Shown here: positions 1-5,566 of the stretch, one piece after another
How the letters are laid out: the number at the start of each line of letters is the position of its first letter
Numbering within the stretch: the stretch's first letter is position 1
Assembly: GCA_944323945.1 (NCBI GenBank)
Contig: CALUUL010000095.1
Coordinates: 1 to 5,897 of the forward strand
Reading direction: 5' to 3'
Length of the DNA stretch: 5,897 nucleotides
From: Candidatus Gastranaerophilales bacterium
GTDB lineage: Bacteria; Cyanobacteriota; Vampirovibrionia; Gastranaerophilales; Gastranaerophilaceae
The notes under the pieces: model-generated
What the model saw: the letters and a program-made list of their open reading frames with translations, nothing else
Told to the model about the DNA's origin: nothing
Database searches by the model: none
Position numbers and translations under genes: made by a program

Positions 1-88
1 AAAAAACTATTTTGTCTCATTTTTTGCTTTTTGAATTATTACTTCCGCTCAATTATGCGTTTTCCCGCCATTTCTATAAACTGAAACA

Positions 89-244
89 ATAACTTGTCAA
101 GAATGTGGAGAGAAAAATGAAAAAGGCTCAAAATTCTGCTCGAAATGTGGTAAAAGCATAGAAACCGAAAAGGTCTGTTCAAACTGCGGAAAGAAAATTG
201 AAACTGATGATAACTTTTGTCCACACTGTGGACAGAAACAATAA
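89..244 (+). pseudogene. Zinc-ribbon protein remnant or atypically started small zinc-ribbon protein
   Basis: The frame encodes about 51 residues with four CxxC knuckles (CQEC, CSKC, CSNC, CPHC), the pattern of a double zinc-ribbon (DZR-like) protein in which paired knuckles each bind Zn2+. It ends in TAA just before a strong terminator, so the 3' end looks genuine. The 5' end is odd: there is an in-frame TAA at 77-79 and no ATG, GTG or TTG before the first knuckle. The codon where Met would be expected is ATA at 89, and no Shine-Dalgarno sequence precedes it. The other two frames also have stops between 82 and 92. It is therefore a decayed 3' fragment, a gene with a mutated ATG (ATG to ATA), or a rare ATA start. 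Zinc-ribbon domains of this kind often sit at protein ends and have no single role. It lies in the host flank, outside the mobile element. Confidence 0.55.
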
Positions 245-273
245 AAAGAACCTAAAAATTAGGTTCTTTTTTT
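243..273 (+). terminator. Rho-independent terminator after the zinc-ribbon frame
   Basis: A perfect 10-bp stem (246-255 with 259-268, AAGAACCTAA/TTAGGTTCTT) has a 3-nt AAA loop and a run of T to 273. The A-run on the left side gives a T-run on the minus strand, so it should also work in reverse. It could stop minus-strand transcription that leaves the HEPN-type gene and crosses the tRNA. Confidence 0.85.
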
Positions 274-298
274 ATATACAAAACTCACATTCAAATTC

Positions 299-327
299 TT
301 GCATTTCCTAAAAAACTGTGCTATACT
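299..327 (+). promoter_or_regulatory. Promoter of tRNA-Arg(CCU)
   Basis: A -35 box TTGCAT (299-304) and a -10 box TATACT (322-327) are separated by 17 bp. The predicted start, about 333-335, is a few bases before the mature tRNA 5' end at 340. This is a typical sigma-A-type arrangement for a tRNA gene. Confidence 0.75.
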
Positions 328-339
328 TAAAAAAGATTT

Positions 340-416
340 GTTTCCGTAGCGTAATAGGATAACGCAGTGCCCTCCTAAGGCAAAGATTCCCGGTTCGATT
401 CCGGGCGGGAACACCA
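340..416 (+). tRNA. tRNA-Arg(CCU)
   Basis: This is a 77-nt tRNA with encoded CCA. The acceptor stem GTTTCCG (340-346) pairs with CGGGAAC (406-412), with one G-U pair; 413 is discriminator A and 414-416 is CCA. The D arm has GCG/CGC pairing. The anticodon loop CTCCTAA (372-378) carries anticodon CCT (374-376), which reads the AGG Arg codon. The T arm is CCCGG TTCGATT CCGGG. The anticodon stem has one mismatch at its outer pair. The 3' part, from the first base of the anticodon loop to CCA, is duplicated at 5750-5794, so the gene is the integration site of the element and is restored by element-carried sequence. There is no terminator before the oppositely oriented HEPN-type gene, which ends 4 bp away. 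Confidence 0.95.
372..416 (+). repeat. attL core (45-bp direct repeat, left copy)
   Basis: This is identical over 45 bases to 5750-5794. The match breaks at C371 versus T5749 on the left and T417 versus A5795 on the right. It starts exactly at the first base of the anticodon loop and runs through CCA. Anticodon-loop crossover is the usual choice of tRNA-targeting tyrosine integrases, so strand exchange probably occurs in or near the 7-base CTCCTAA loop. Confidence 0.93.
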
Positions 417-420
417 TTCT

Positions 421-1314
421 TTAAAATTCAAAATATTTAATCATTTGTATTTCACTTGTCAACTTTCTTGTCCTTTTGAAAATATCAGAAAGTATATCTC
501 CATCTAATTTTTCCCCCAATTTTTTTGCCACAATACAAGTAGCAAGTGTATAGAATGCAATTAAATTTTTATAATTTTCAGTAATATAGTCAGGTGCCGT
601 TATTATTACTTTTCCAATATCTTTTTCGCTTACAGATTTAACTCTCTTAATATATTCATCATCTATCATACCATCATTATGCTCCAAAATATTTCTTCTT
701 GCACGTAATTCTGATATGTCTTCAATCAATTTTTCGTTATTTTTTGTATTCTTCAGTATCTCTTGTAATAATTGTTTAATATCAAAATCAAAGTCTAATA
801 GAGAAAGCAAACTTTCCATATATAAGCTTGCTTCTCTATTAAACATAATTACAGTTTCTTTCGCATAATCATTATATTGATAAAATAAATTTACCATTTT
901 TAACATTGACTCATTTTTCATTAATGCCTTAATTGTGCTATCATTATAAAGTTCTTTAATCACATTTTCTTCTGTCTCATTTATTCTTATTAAAACATCT
1001 TCTTTTTTAAATTTTTCAATTTTCTTTTCAACCAACTTCTTAATTTCATTTTCCTTAAAATTAAAAAAATCAAACAAACTTTCAAGGCTACTTTTGAATT
1101 CTGCAGTTGCCACCTTTTCTAATTTATCGTGTAGCAATTTTTTACTTAATTTATTCAAACTATAAATATACTTTTTAGATATTCTTTCTAATTCTTTCCC
1201 ATCTTTTTCAGTTAAAATACCTAACTCTGCTTTAAAATTCTTTGTCTTATCACGATATAACCTCTTTAATTTGTAAATGTGATAAACCAACATAAGTTCA
1301 AAATTTTTATTCAT
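421..1314 (-). CDS. HEPN-domain protein, putative RNase, candidate defence cargo
   Basis: This 297-aa protein is mostly helical and Lys/Glu-rich, with no signal peptide or membrane segment. The informative stretch is RARRNILEHNDG around residues 204-215. R207-N-x3-H212 fits the R-x4-6-H active site of HEPN ribonucleases, in the RN...H form followed by N-D-G that is common in HEPN proteins of bacterial immunity. Helices before (about 160-205) and after (about 243-297) would complete the four-helix bundle. The N-terminal half (1-150) is a charged coiled-coil-like region I do not recognise. The start at 1314 has AGAGGT about 10 nt upstream and a good promoter of its own. The gene sits at the outermost left end of the element, behind the integrase, where cargo is often found. 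By family knowledge it would cut RNA, perhaps in abortive infection. The target and trigger are unknown, and no partner antitoxin is obvious next to it. Confidence 0.65.
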   Translation of the reverse strand: MNKNFELMLVYHIYKLKRLYRDKTKNFKAELGILTEKDGKELERISKKYIYSLNKLSKKLLHDKLEKVATAEFKSSLESLFDFFNFKENEIKKLVEKKIEKFKKEDVLIRINETEENVIKELYNDSTIKALMKNESMLKMVNLFYQYNDYAKETVIMFNREASLYMESLLSLLDFDFDIKQLLQEILKNTKNNEKLIEDISELRARRNILEHNDGMIDDEYIKRVKSVSEKDIGKVIITAPDYITENYKNLIAFYTLATCIVAKKLGEKLDGDILSDIFKRTRKLTSEIQMIKYFEF

Positions 1315-1335
1315 AAGTATATACCTCTTATGTTA

Positions 1336-1363
1336 ATTATATCATAAAGAGTATAAAATTCAA
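1336..1363 (-). promoter_or_regulatory. Promoter of the HEPN-type gene
   Basis: On the minus strand, -35 TTGAAT (1358-1363) and a perfect -10 TATAAT (1336-1341) are separated by 16 bp, about 22 bp before the ATG at 1314. It lies just past the integrase stop codon (1366-1368), so the HEPN-type gene can be expressed without the integrase operon. Confidence 0.7.
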
Positions 1364-1365
1364 TT

Positions 1366-2727
1366 TTAATCAAACGCAGTGTTTAAAAATTTAGCACATA
1401 CATAGTTATCTTCTTGTAAAAAATGAGCATAGGTATTTAGCGTCACAGAAGTGCTGCTATGACCTGCCCATTTGGCTACTGTCTGTGGTGGAATACCACT
1501 TCGCAACTGAAAGGTTAAGCAAGTATGACGCAAAGAATGTGGTGAAACTTTCCTAATACCATTTTTAATCAAAATGTCGGTTAACCAATTATTAAATGTT
1601 CCACTATAAGTTGGTTTGCCATTCCAAGAGCATATAATTCTATCTCTATCAATCCAAGCATCACCTAATCTTTCTTTTTCTATATCATATTGCTTCTTGT
1701 AATTAACGAGCAAATCATAAATCTTATCTGGCAAATCTAATTTTCTTTTAGATTTTTGTGTTTTAGGTGCTTTTGTATATTCTCCAACTCTTGGAATATA
1801 GTTTGTGCTACGACAGATTGACATTTTCCTTTGTTCAAAATCAATATCCTTCCATTCAAGTCCTGCAAGTTCTCCAACTCTCAAGCCCATATAAAGCAAT
1901 ATTGATATTGCCAATCTTCTTTTTAAAATAGGCTCTTTCTCTAATGCTAAATTTAATTGCTTAGTTTCTTGTTCATTTAAAATGTCTTTTTCTTGTTTTT
2001 CTCCACTGATTTTGCCTTTAAGATAGATTGACATAGCATAGTTTTTATCTAATAGTTCATTTTGAATTGCATAATTTAATATTGCACATAATGTTCTTTT
2101 ATATTTCAATTTAGTTTCTAAGGCATAATATTTTTTAATTTCCACTTTCGTAAAATATTCATTGATGTTTATATTAAATTCTTTACAAATTGCTCTCGCT
2201 GTTTTCCACTCAATAGTTTTGCCTTTTCTAACAAACTGAAATGTTGTTTTTGTAAATCCACAATTATTGCAAATATCTTTTATTTTTCTGTCTTGCAAAA
2301 ACTCATCTAATGGTTTTACTAACATCGCTTTTGTTTCAATTATCTCTTTATTGTTAAGATAGAAAAATATGTTTTGAACATCTTTCAAAGCAATATTTTT
2401 TAACTGCTTATCACCAAGTCGTTCATTGAAAAATTTAACTATTTCTATGCTTCTATAGTAATGCGTTTTTGATTTTGATGATTGTATATATTTCAACCAT
2501 TCATTCGAAAACTCACTAAATGTAATATTTTTGCTTTTAAAATCTACTTCCGTTCTTACATTTCTTTCAAAATCACATATCTCTTGTTGAAGAAGTCTCT
2601 TTACTTCATTTTTATCTGCTTTTTCTGGAGCTTTCCAAGTTTTGCTATAAAACTTATTCTTAAATTTAACCTGAATTGTATAAGATTTTTTCCCATTTAC
2701 CAAGATATTTTCTTTTATTGTAGCCAT
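1366..2727 (-). CDS. int: Tyrosine site-specific integrase with inserted helix-turn-helix
   Basis: This 453-aa protein catalyses integration and, with the excisionase, excision at tRNA-Arg(CCU). Residues 1-60 form a beta-rich arm-binding domain (MATIKENILVNGKKSYTIQV onward). Core-binding helices cover about 68-127 and resume at about 200-240. The catalytic domain covers about 245-450: R283 (GLRVGEL), a Lys in PKTQKSKR (probably K322), H397-x2-R400 (HSLRH), H423 (AGHSS) and nucleophile Y433 (NTYAH). All expected residues are present, so it should be active. Residues about 128-195 interrupt the core-binding domain with a Cro/CI-like helix-turn-helix, with TKTTFQFVRKGKTIEWKTAR as turn and recognition part. 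This probably explains the length compared with integrases of about 380-400 aa. I recall similar inserts in some Bacillota integrases. The start has AAGGAG 7-8 nt upstream. It follows the excisionase-like gene by 16 bp, forming an operon. Confidence 0.97.
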   Translation of the reverse strand: MATIKENILVNGKKSYTIQVKFKNKFYSKTWKAPEKADKNEVKRLLQQEICDFERNVRTEVDFKSKNITFSEFSNEWLKYIQSSKSKTHYYRSIEIVKFFNERLGDKQLKNIALKDVQNIFFYLNNKEIIETKAMLVKPLDEFLQDRKIKDICNNCGFTKTTFQFVRKGKTIEWKTARAICKEFNININEYFTKVEIKKYYALETKLKYKRTLCAILNYAIQNELLDKNYAMSIYLKGKISGEKQEKDILNEQETKQLNLALEKEPILKRRLAISILLYMGLRVGELAGLEWKDIDFEQRKMSICRSTNYIPRVGEYTKAPKTQKSKRKLDLPDKIYDLLVNYKKQYDIEKERLGDAWIDRDRIICSWNGKPTYSGTFNNWLTDILIKNGIRKVSPHSLRHTCLTFQLRSGIPPQTVAKWAGHSSTSVTLNTYAHFLQEDNYVCAKFLNTAFD

Positions 2728-2743
2728 TTTCTTTTCTCCTTAT

Positions 2744-2920
2744 TTATTCTGCTCTTAAATAATTCATTAGTGAGTTAAAGTCAACTAAGACTTTATTGCC
2801 TGCTTTGATACAATGAACAAGTCCTTGATTGCATAGCTTTCTTATAAAGAATTTTGTTATAGCAGTATCTTTATCTTCATTAAGTATCAAACTATGACAT
2901 TCATTAATAGTTCTAAACAT
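2744..2920 (-). CDS. Excisionase-like small winged-helix DNA-binding protein
   Basis: This 58-aa protein beginning MFRTINECHSL matches the MerR/Xis-type layout: a first helix-turn-helix (NECHSLI...TAITKFFIRKLC, residues 6-30), then a short wing (VHCIKAGNKVLVDF) and a final helix (SLMNYL). Proteins of this pattern in Bacillota elements are excisionases or recombination directionality factors. They bind near att sites, bend DNA, and bias the integrase toward excision. The reading frame is open further upstream to an ATG at 3004, but that extension is hydrophobic and unlike the family. The Met at 2920 is preceded by a strong AAGGAGGTG with a rather long 11-nt spacing. It is directly upstream of the integrase gene and probably co-transcribed with it. 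No convincing promoter is seen in the 130 bp between it and the upstream terminator. It could instead be a regulator. Confidence 0.75.
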   Translation of the reverse strand: MFRTINECHSLILNEDKDTAITKFFIRKLCNQGLVHCIKAGNKVLVDFNSLMNYLRAE

Positions 2921-3019
2921 TCCACTTAACACCTCCTTGTAGATTTTTATCATTTGTAAGCTAGTAAGTATATATAAAGAAAGTGTCCAAAAACTAAACT
3001 GCAATTTAAAATTTTTTTA

Positions 3020-3051
3020 TAAAAATAAAAAAACTAGCAAATTTTGCTAGT
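3020..3051 (-). terminator. Rho-independent terminator after the glycine-zipper gene
   Basis: On the minus strand an ACTAGCAA/TTGCTAGT hairpin (8-bp stem 3033-3040 with 3044-3051, 3-nt loop) is followed by seven T, then ATTTTT. It lies about 130 bp past the stop codon of the 86-aa gene and separates that transcript from the excisionase-integrase operon. Confidence 0.75.
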
Positions 3052-3178
3052 CTCTTAGTGCCAGAAGACATTTTTTATTATAAAATTAAGTATAATGTAT
3101 ATTATTTTCATCCGTAAAAATCTCCATTGACATAAATATTGAATTCCATAATTATCTTTAAAACAATAAGTATATTAC

Positions 3179-3439
3179 TTACTTATTTAAAAATTTTACA
3201 TAAAGATTATAATTCATACTGCCATTTTTTACAGTTTCAACTTTTTGTTTACCATCTTCATATTCAATTAAAAAGGTTGTGGTCTTTTTGTTTTTGCCAC
3301 TCATAGCACCACCAAGCATTCCTGCTCTACCTAAAAAGAAACCGCCAATAATTCCACGACCTATTGAACTTGCAGCTGACTTTCTGCTGTCTGTGTCAAT
3401 GATAGTTGTTCTAACAATTTTCATATTGAAAAAGCCCAT
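3179..3439 (-). CDS. Small glycine-zipper protein of phage or mobile-element type
   Basis: This 86-aa protein has a basic N-terminus (MGFFNMKIVRTTIID), a glycine-rich hydrophobic segment at about 27-48 with G27, G29, G32, G33, G37, G40, G43, G44 and G48 (glycine-zipper spacing), then SGKNKKTTTFLIEYEDGK and VETVKNGS, which look like paired beta strands. Short proteins with this pattern, glycine zipper followed by TTFLIxYxDG, recur in Bacillota prophages and islands close to the repressor. Their function is not established; membrane insertion or self-association is possible. AAAGGAG lies 6-7 nt before the ATG at 3439, which supports this start over the internal Met6. It has a near-consensus promoter overlapped by a palindrome, divergent from the XRE gene, so it is probably the first gene repressed by that protein. 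Confidence 0.7.
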   Translation of the reverse strand: MGFFNMKIVRTTIIDTDSRKSAASSIGRGIIGGFFLGRAGMLGGAMSGKNKKTTTFLIEYEDGKQKVETVKNGSMNYNLYVKFLNK

Positions 3440-3452
3440 ATAAAACTCCTTT

Positions 3453-3481
3453 AAATATGTATATTTTTATTATACATATTT
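3453..3481. promoter_or_regulatory. Operator-like palindrome
   Basis: A perfect 11-bp inverted repeat, AAATATGTATA (3453-3463) and TATACATATTT (3471-3481), has a 7-bp spacer. It covers the -10 box (3469-3474) of the leftward promoter. A further partial half-site GTATGTAAA lies at 3485-3493 in the spacer between the boxes. This is the usual position for a repressor operator. The neighbouring XRE protein is the natural candidate to bind it. Confidence 0.6.
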
Positions 3482-3497
3482 TTAGTATGTAAATCAA
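3469..3497 (-). promoter_or_regulatory. Leftward promoter of the glycine-zipper gene
   Basis: On the minus strand, -35 TTGATT (3492-3497) and perfect -10 TATAAT (3469-3474) are separated by 17 bp. The -10 box lies inside the palindromic operator. The transcript would end at the terminator at 3020-3051, unless it reads through into the excisionase-integrase operon. Confidence 0.75.
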
Positions 3498-3502
3498 GCA
3501 AA

Positions 3503-3530
3503 TTGCTATTATAACTATGAATTTTTTAAT
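3503..3530 (+). promoter_or_regulatory. Possible promoter of the XRE gene
   Basis: TTGCTA (3503-3508) and TTTAAT (3525-3530) are separated by 16 bp. The match is moderate and lies 24 bp before the ATG at 3554. No clear ribosome-binding sequence precedes that ATG, so translation is probably weak or the transcript has a very short leader. Confidence 0.35.
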
Positions 3531-3553
3531 TTTGCATAGTGTAAACTAATAAT

Positions 3554-3868
3554 ATGGACAAAGAATTTATAAAGGAACGAGTTGCGACTATCAGAAACTC
3601 AAAAAATATATCGGCAAGAAGCCTGAGCTTAAATCTTGGAATGAGTAGTGAATATGTAAACCAAGTTGAAAATGGCAGGCTAATGCCTTCATTAGATTTT
3701 ATTATGAATTTTTGTGATTACTTTAATATTTCTATTAGTGAGTTTTTTGATGAAAATATTAGATATCCTAATCAATACAAAGATTTAATAAAAGAATTGA
3801 ATAAATTATCTCAACCAGAATTGCAACAAATAGTAGATTTAGTAAAGTTGATAACCAATAAAAAATGA
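3554..3868 (+). CDS. XRE-family (Cro/CI-type) transcriptional repressor
   Basis: This 104-aa protein has a complete HTH_XRE domain at residues about 7-65: IKERVATIRNSKNISARSLS, then the recognition segment MSSEYVNQVENGR, and PSLDFIMNFCDYFNISISEFF, a pattern typical of the family. The tail (70-104) is a short helical segment rich in Lys, Leu and Gln that may dimerise. There is no peptidase or sensor domain and no ImmA-like partner, so it is not an obvious RecA-cleaved repressor. It is the only plus-strand protein gene of the element and is divergent from the glycine-zipper gene, with a palindromic operator between them. That is the layout of a lysogeny-type switch or island regulator. It is probably autoregulated. 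The ATG at 3554 lacks a good Shine-Dalgarno sequence, but the domain starts directly after it. Confidence 0.9.
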   Translation: MDKEFIKERVATIRNSKNISARSLSLNLGMSSEYVNQVENGRLMPSLDFIMNFCDYFNISISEFFDENIRYPNQYKDLIKELNKLSQPELQQIVDLVKLITNKK

Positions 3869-3889
3869 CACTTCTCTTGTGTCGTTTTT
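3861..3889 (+). terminator. Rho-independent terminator after the XRE gene, probably bidirectional
   Basis: GACAC (3867-3871) pairs with GTGTC (3879-3883) around a 7-nt TTCTCTT loop. It is flanked by five A on the left and TTTTT on the right, which extend the stem. The stop codon TGA (3866-3868) is part of the stem. Reverse reading gives a T-rich tail, so it can also end the convergent transcript of the 358-aa gene. Confidence 0.7.
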
Positions 3890-3900
3890 CTTAGTATAAT

Positions 3901-3960
3901 CTTATCTATTTTTCGAATTTAATATATTTATATATTACTTTTAAACATAAAATAGATAAG
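3901..3960. repeat. Nested inverted repeats between convergent genes
   Basis: A perfect 12-bp inverted repeat (CTTATCTATTTT at 3901-3912, AAAATAGATAAG at 3949-3960) encloses a second AT-only palindrome (AATATAT at 3921-3927 and ATATATT at 3930-3936), almost concentric with it. The right arm continues as AGAGAAGT, and its 3958-3966 part is complementary to 3870-3878 in the neighbouring terminator loop. There is no T-run right after the arms, so it is not a simple terminator. It might be an origin-like cruciform or an RNA structure in the 3' end of either transcript. Confidence 0.65.
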
Positions 3961-3969
3961 AGAAGTAAT

Positions 3970-5046
3970 TTAGTTGTTGCTATTTTGTTTTTTAAAATTA
4001 ATCCTTAATATAAACAACAAATTATAAATTTTATTATAAAGATATTCTATCATTTTAATATCTGATAAAACTTCTCTTTTAACACTTTTTTGAGTAGTAT
4101 AATATTCATTATGTCTAATGTCATAATCATCATTGATTATTCTTTTAACATCCATAATTTCTTGTTTTATTAATGCATAAATCTTAGAATTTATATCTGG
4201 GCAAACCATTTTAGCTAATTTAACATATACCTTTTTATCTTCTAGTATTTCAGTTCCATTATTTTTAAAAATTGAAAAGAAATAGCAAAAAGCATCTGAG
4301 ATATAGTTAAGTGCAGTATGTTTTTCCATAAAATCTCTACGCATAATCATATCTTCTGAAAATTTAATTTTTCTTTCAAATTGTTCATAATTTAATATAT
4401 AATCAATTTCTTCACTTGTCTTATAACCTATAATAGCAAGTTTACCTTTTTCCAGTTTGTAAGGTAATTTAAAATTCGCTAATAAGTCATTAACTTTAAT
4501 TGTAAATAAAAGTCTACCTTTGTCTATTGATACCACTTCTTTATAGATTAATTCTATAAAATTTTTAACATTATCAAAAGTTAAATTTTCTGCAACATTT
4601 AAATATGGAATACCATAATTCAGTTTATAAAGATAATTATAATTAACACTTACATAATCACCACTATAATCATTCCATTCAAAATACTCTGGTTTTACTA
4701 CGTTCTCAACACTACTTACGTTTTCAAACCAAGTTATGAAGGCAGTCCAAAATCGTCCTAGTTTTTCATTATCAATCTCTTCTTTTAATTCATCATCTAA
4801 AATTTGCTGTAAATTAAATGTAATTTTACCCAAATTTGCAATTTTAGTATCTGCATTTTTAATTTCAATATCATAGATTTTGCATAGTTCTTTAAGGCAA
4901 ATTAAAATAGTGGTAAAATTTTCTTGTTGTAATGCATTTTTAATTTCATCTATATAAGAAATTGCCTCTGACACACATCCATTTTCTTCAAAGCAAGTTA
5001 TTAAAGATTTTATTTGTAATGATATTTGTTGATATTTTTTATTCAT
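3970..5046 (-). CDS. Uncharacterised 358-aa protein, candidate defence cargo
   Basis: I do not recognise the family with confidence. The protein is soluble-looking, with no signal or membrane segment. Residues 1-110 are helical (MNKKYQQISLQIKSLITC onward). A mixed middle, about 115-230, contains VNYNYLYKLNYGIPYLN and a KVNDLLANFKLPYKLEKGKL stretch; the second resembles the small alpha/beta pieces that precede HEPN domains in some AbiJ-type proteins. Residues 235-352 are helical again, with DYDIRHNEYYT at 307-317 followed by paired helices. An R-H-N motif between helices recalls HEPN folds, but the catalytic His 4-6 residues after R311 is missing, so this would be a non-catalytic or divergent member. 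The ATG at 5046 is preceded by GGAGAG 4 nt upstream; an in-frame GTG at 5058 overlaps that site and is less likely. It has its own near-consensus promoter. Confidence 0.55.
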   Translation of the reverse strand: MNKKYQQISLQIKSLITCFEENGCVSEAISYIDEIKNALQQENFTTILICLKELCKIYDIEIKNADTKIANLGKITFNLQQILDDELKEEIDNEKLGRFWTAFITWFENVSSVENVVKPEYFEWNDYSGDYVSVNYNYLYKLNYGIPYLNVAENLTFDNVKNFIELIYKEVVSIDKGRLLFTIKVNDLLANFKLPYKLEKGKLAIIGYKTSEEIDYILNYEQFERKIKFSEDMIMRRDFMEKHTALNYISDAFCYFFSIFKNNGTEILEDKKVYVKLAKMVCPDINSKIYALIKQEIMDVKRIINDDYDIRHNEYYTTQKSVKREVLSDIKMIEYLYNKIYNLLFILRINFKKQNSNN

Positions 5047-5062
5047 ATATCTCTCCACTTTA

Positions 5063-5091
5063 AATATATAACTATAAATTCAAATTGTCAA
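5063..5091 (-). promoter_or_regulatory. Strong promoter of the 358-aa gene
   Basis: On the minus strand, a perfect -35 TTGACA (5086-5091) and -10 TATATT (5063-5068) are separated by 17 bp, ending 16 bp before the ATG at 5046. The gene is therefore expressed apart from the winged-helix gene upstream. Confidence 0.75.
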
Positions 5092-5125
5092 ATATTACTC
5101 TTAATATCTAGTAAAAAATAATTTG

Positions 5126-5566
5126 TTATACTTGACTCTTTTCTACAAGTATTTCAAGTAAAATTTCATTTAATCTCTGTGTATTAATTTTATACATTCT
5201 AACATATCCAAAACTTTGAAAAGGATTTGCTTTATTATAATAAGAAATTAAATTTATGTCCCTTAAAATCTTTAAAGAATTCTCTCTCATCCCTTGTTTG
5301 ACAGAATACTTCCCCCACTTATCAGTAGATATAAAAAATTCTGTTATGCTTGGCTCACGATTTTGGTTTATTAGAAAATATTCATTACAGAGTATAGCAA
5401 ATAACAAACTTGCATTTTTCGCTTTTATGCTATTCATTTTGTTTTTAGGTGATTTCATTGAAAGAAATTTTAAAATATATTCTTGTAAAGAAATAGGGTT
5501 TATAACATACCCATTAAGTGTTGCTAAATCAAACATTAATTGTCTAACATATTTGTAGTCTTCCAT
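5126..5566 (-). CDS. Winged-helix protein, possibly a replication initiator
   Basis: This 146-aa basic protein has a C-terminal winged-helix-like stretch at about 50-128: NASLLFAILCNEYFL (helix 1), ITEFFISTDKWGKYS (strand and helix 2), MRENSLKILRDINLISYY (recognition helix and first wing strand) and SFGYVRMYKIN (second wing strand). The 'FFIS...L..L..I.LI...' layout is common in N-terminal domains of plasmid and phage replication proteins and in DnaD-like helicase-loading factors. The protein is shorter than full initiators, so it may be a single-domain or truncated form, or simply a transcription factor. The ATG at 5566 has AAAGGAG 5-6 nt upstream. The frame is open to another ATG at 5602 without a ribosome site, so the shorter start is preferred. 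It is the rightmost gene, next to a repeat-containing region before attR. I see no clear promoter for it. Confidence 0.6.
   Translation of the reverse strand: MEDYKYVRQLMFDLATLNGYVINPISLQEYILKFLSMKSPKNKMNSIKAKNASLLFAILCNEYFLINQNREPSITEFFISTDKWGKYSVKQGMRENSLKILRDINLISYYNKANPFQSFGYVRMYKINTQRLNEILLEILVEKSQV

Noticed and set aside
39..224. 61-aa minus-strand open frame
   Set aside because: It is the antisense shadow of the zinc-ribbon frame; its composition (Phe, His, Ser) is low-complexity and it has no ribosome site.
2482..2778. 98-aa plus-strand open frame
   Set aside because: It is antisense to the integrase and excisionase-like genes, with a Phe/Ile/Leu-rich composition from reverse-complemented Lys/Glu codons.
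2921..3004. N-terminal extension of the excisionase-like protein to an ATG at 3004
   Set aside because: The extension is hydrophobic and unlike the family, and the strong AAGGAGGTG site lies inside it, pointing to the start at 2920.
2921..3019. Promoter for the excisionase-integrase operon
   Set aside because: TATACT-like boxes exist on the minus strand, but no -35 at 16-18 bp matches well enough; a leader of unclear regulation remains.
3052..3178. Tiny minus-strand frames of 13-17 codons and a TTGACA at 3127-3132
   Set aside because: The frames are too short to support and one runs into the terminator hairpin. The TTGACA has no -10 box at proper spacing.
5256..5558. 100-aa plus-strand open frame
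   Set aside because: It lies wholly antisense to the winged-helix gene, which has a proper ribosome site and domain pattern.
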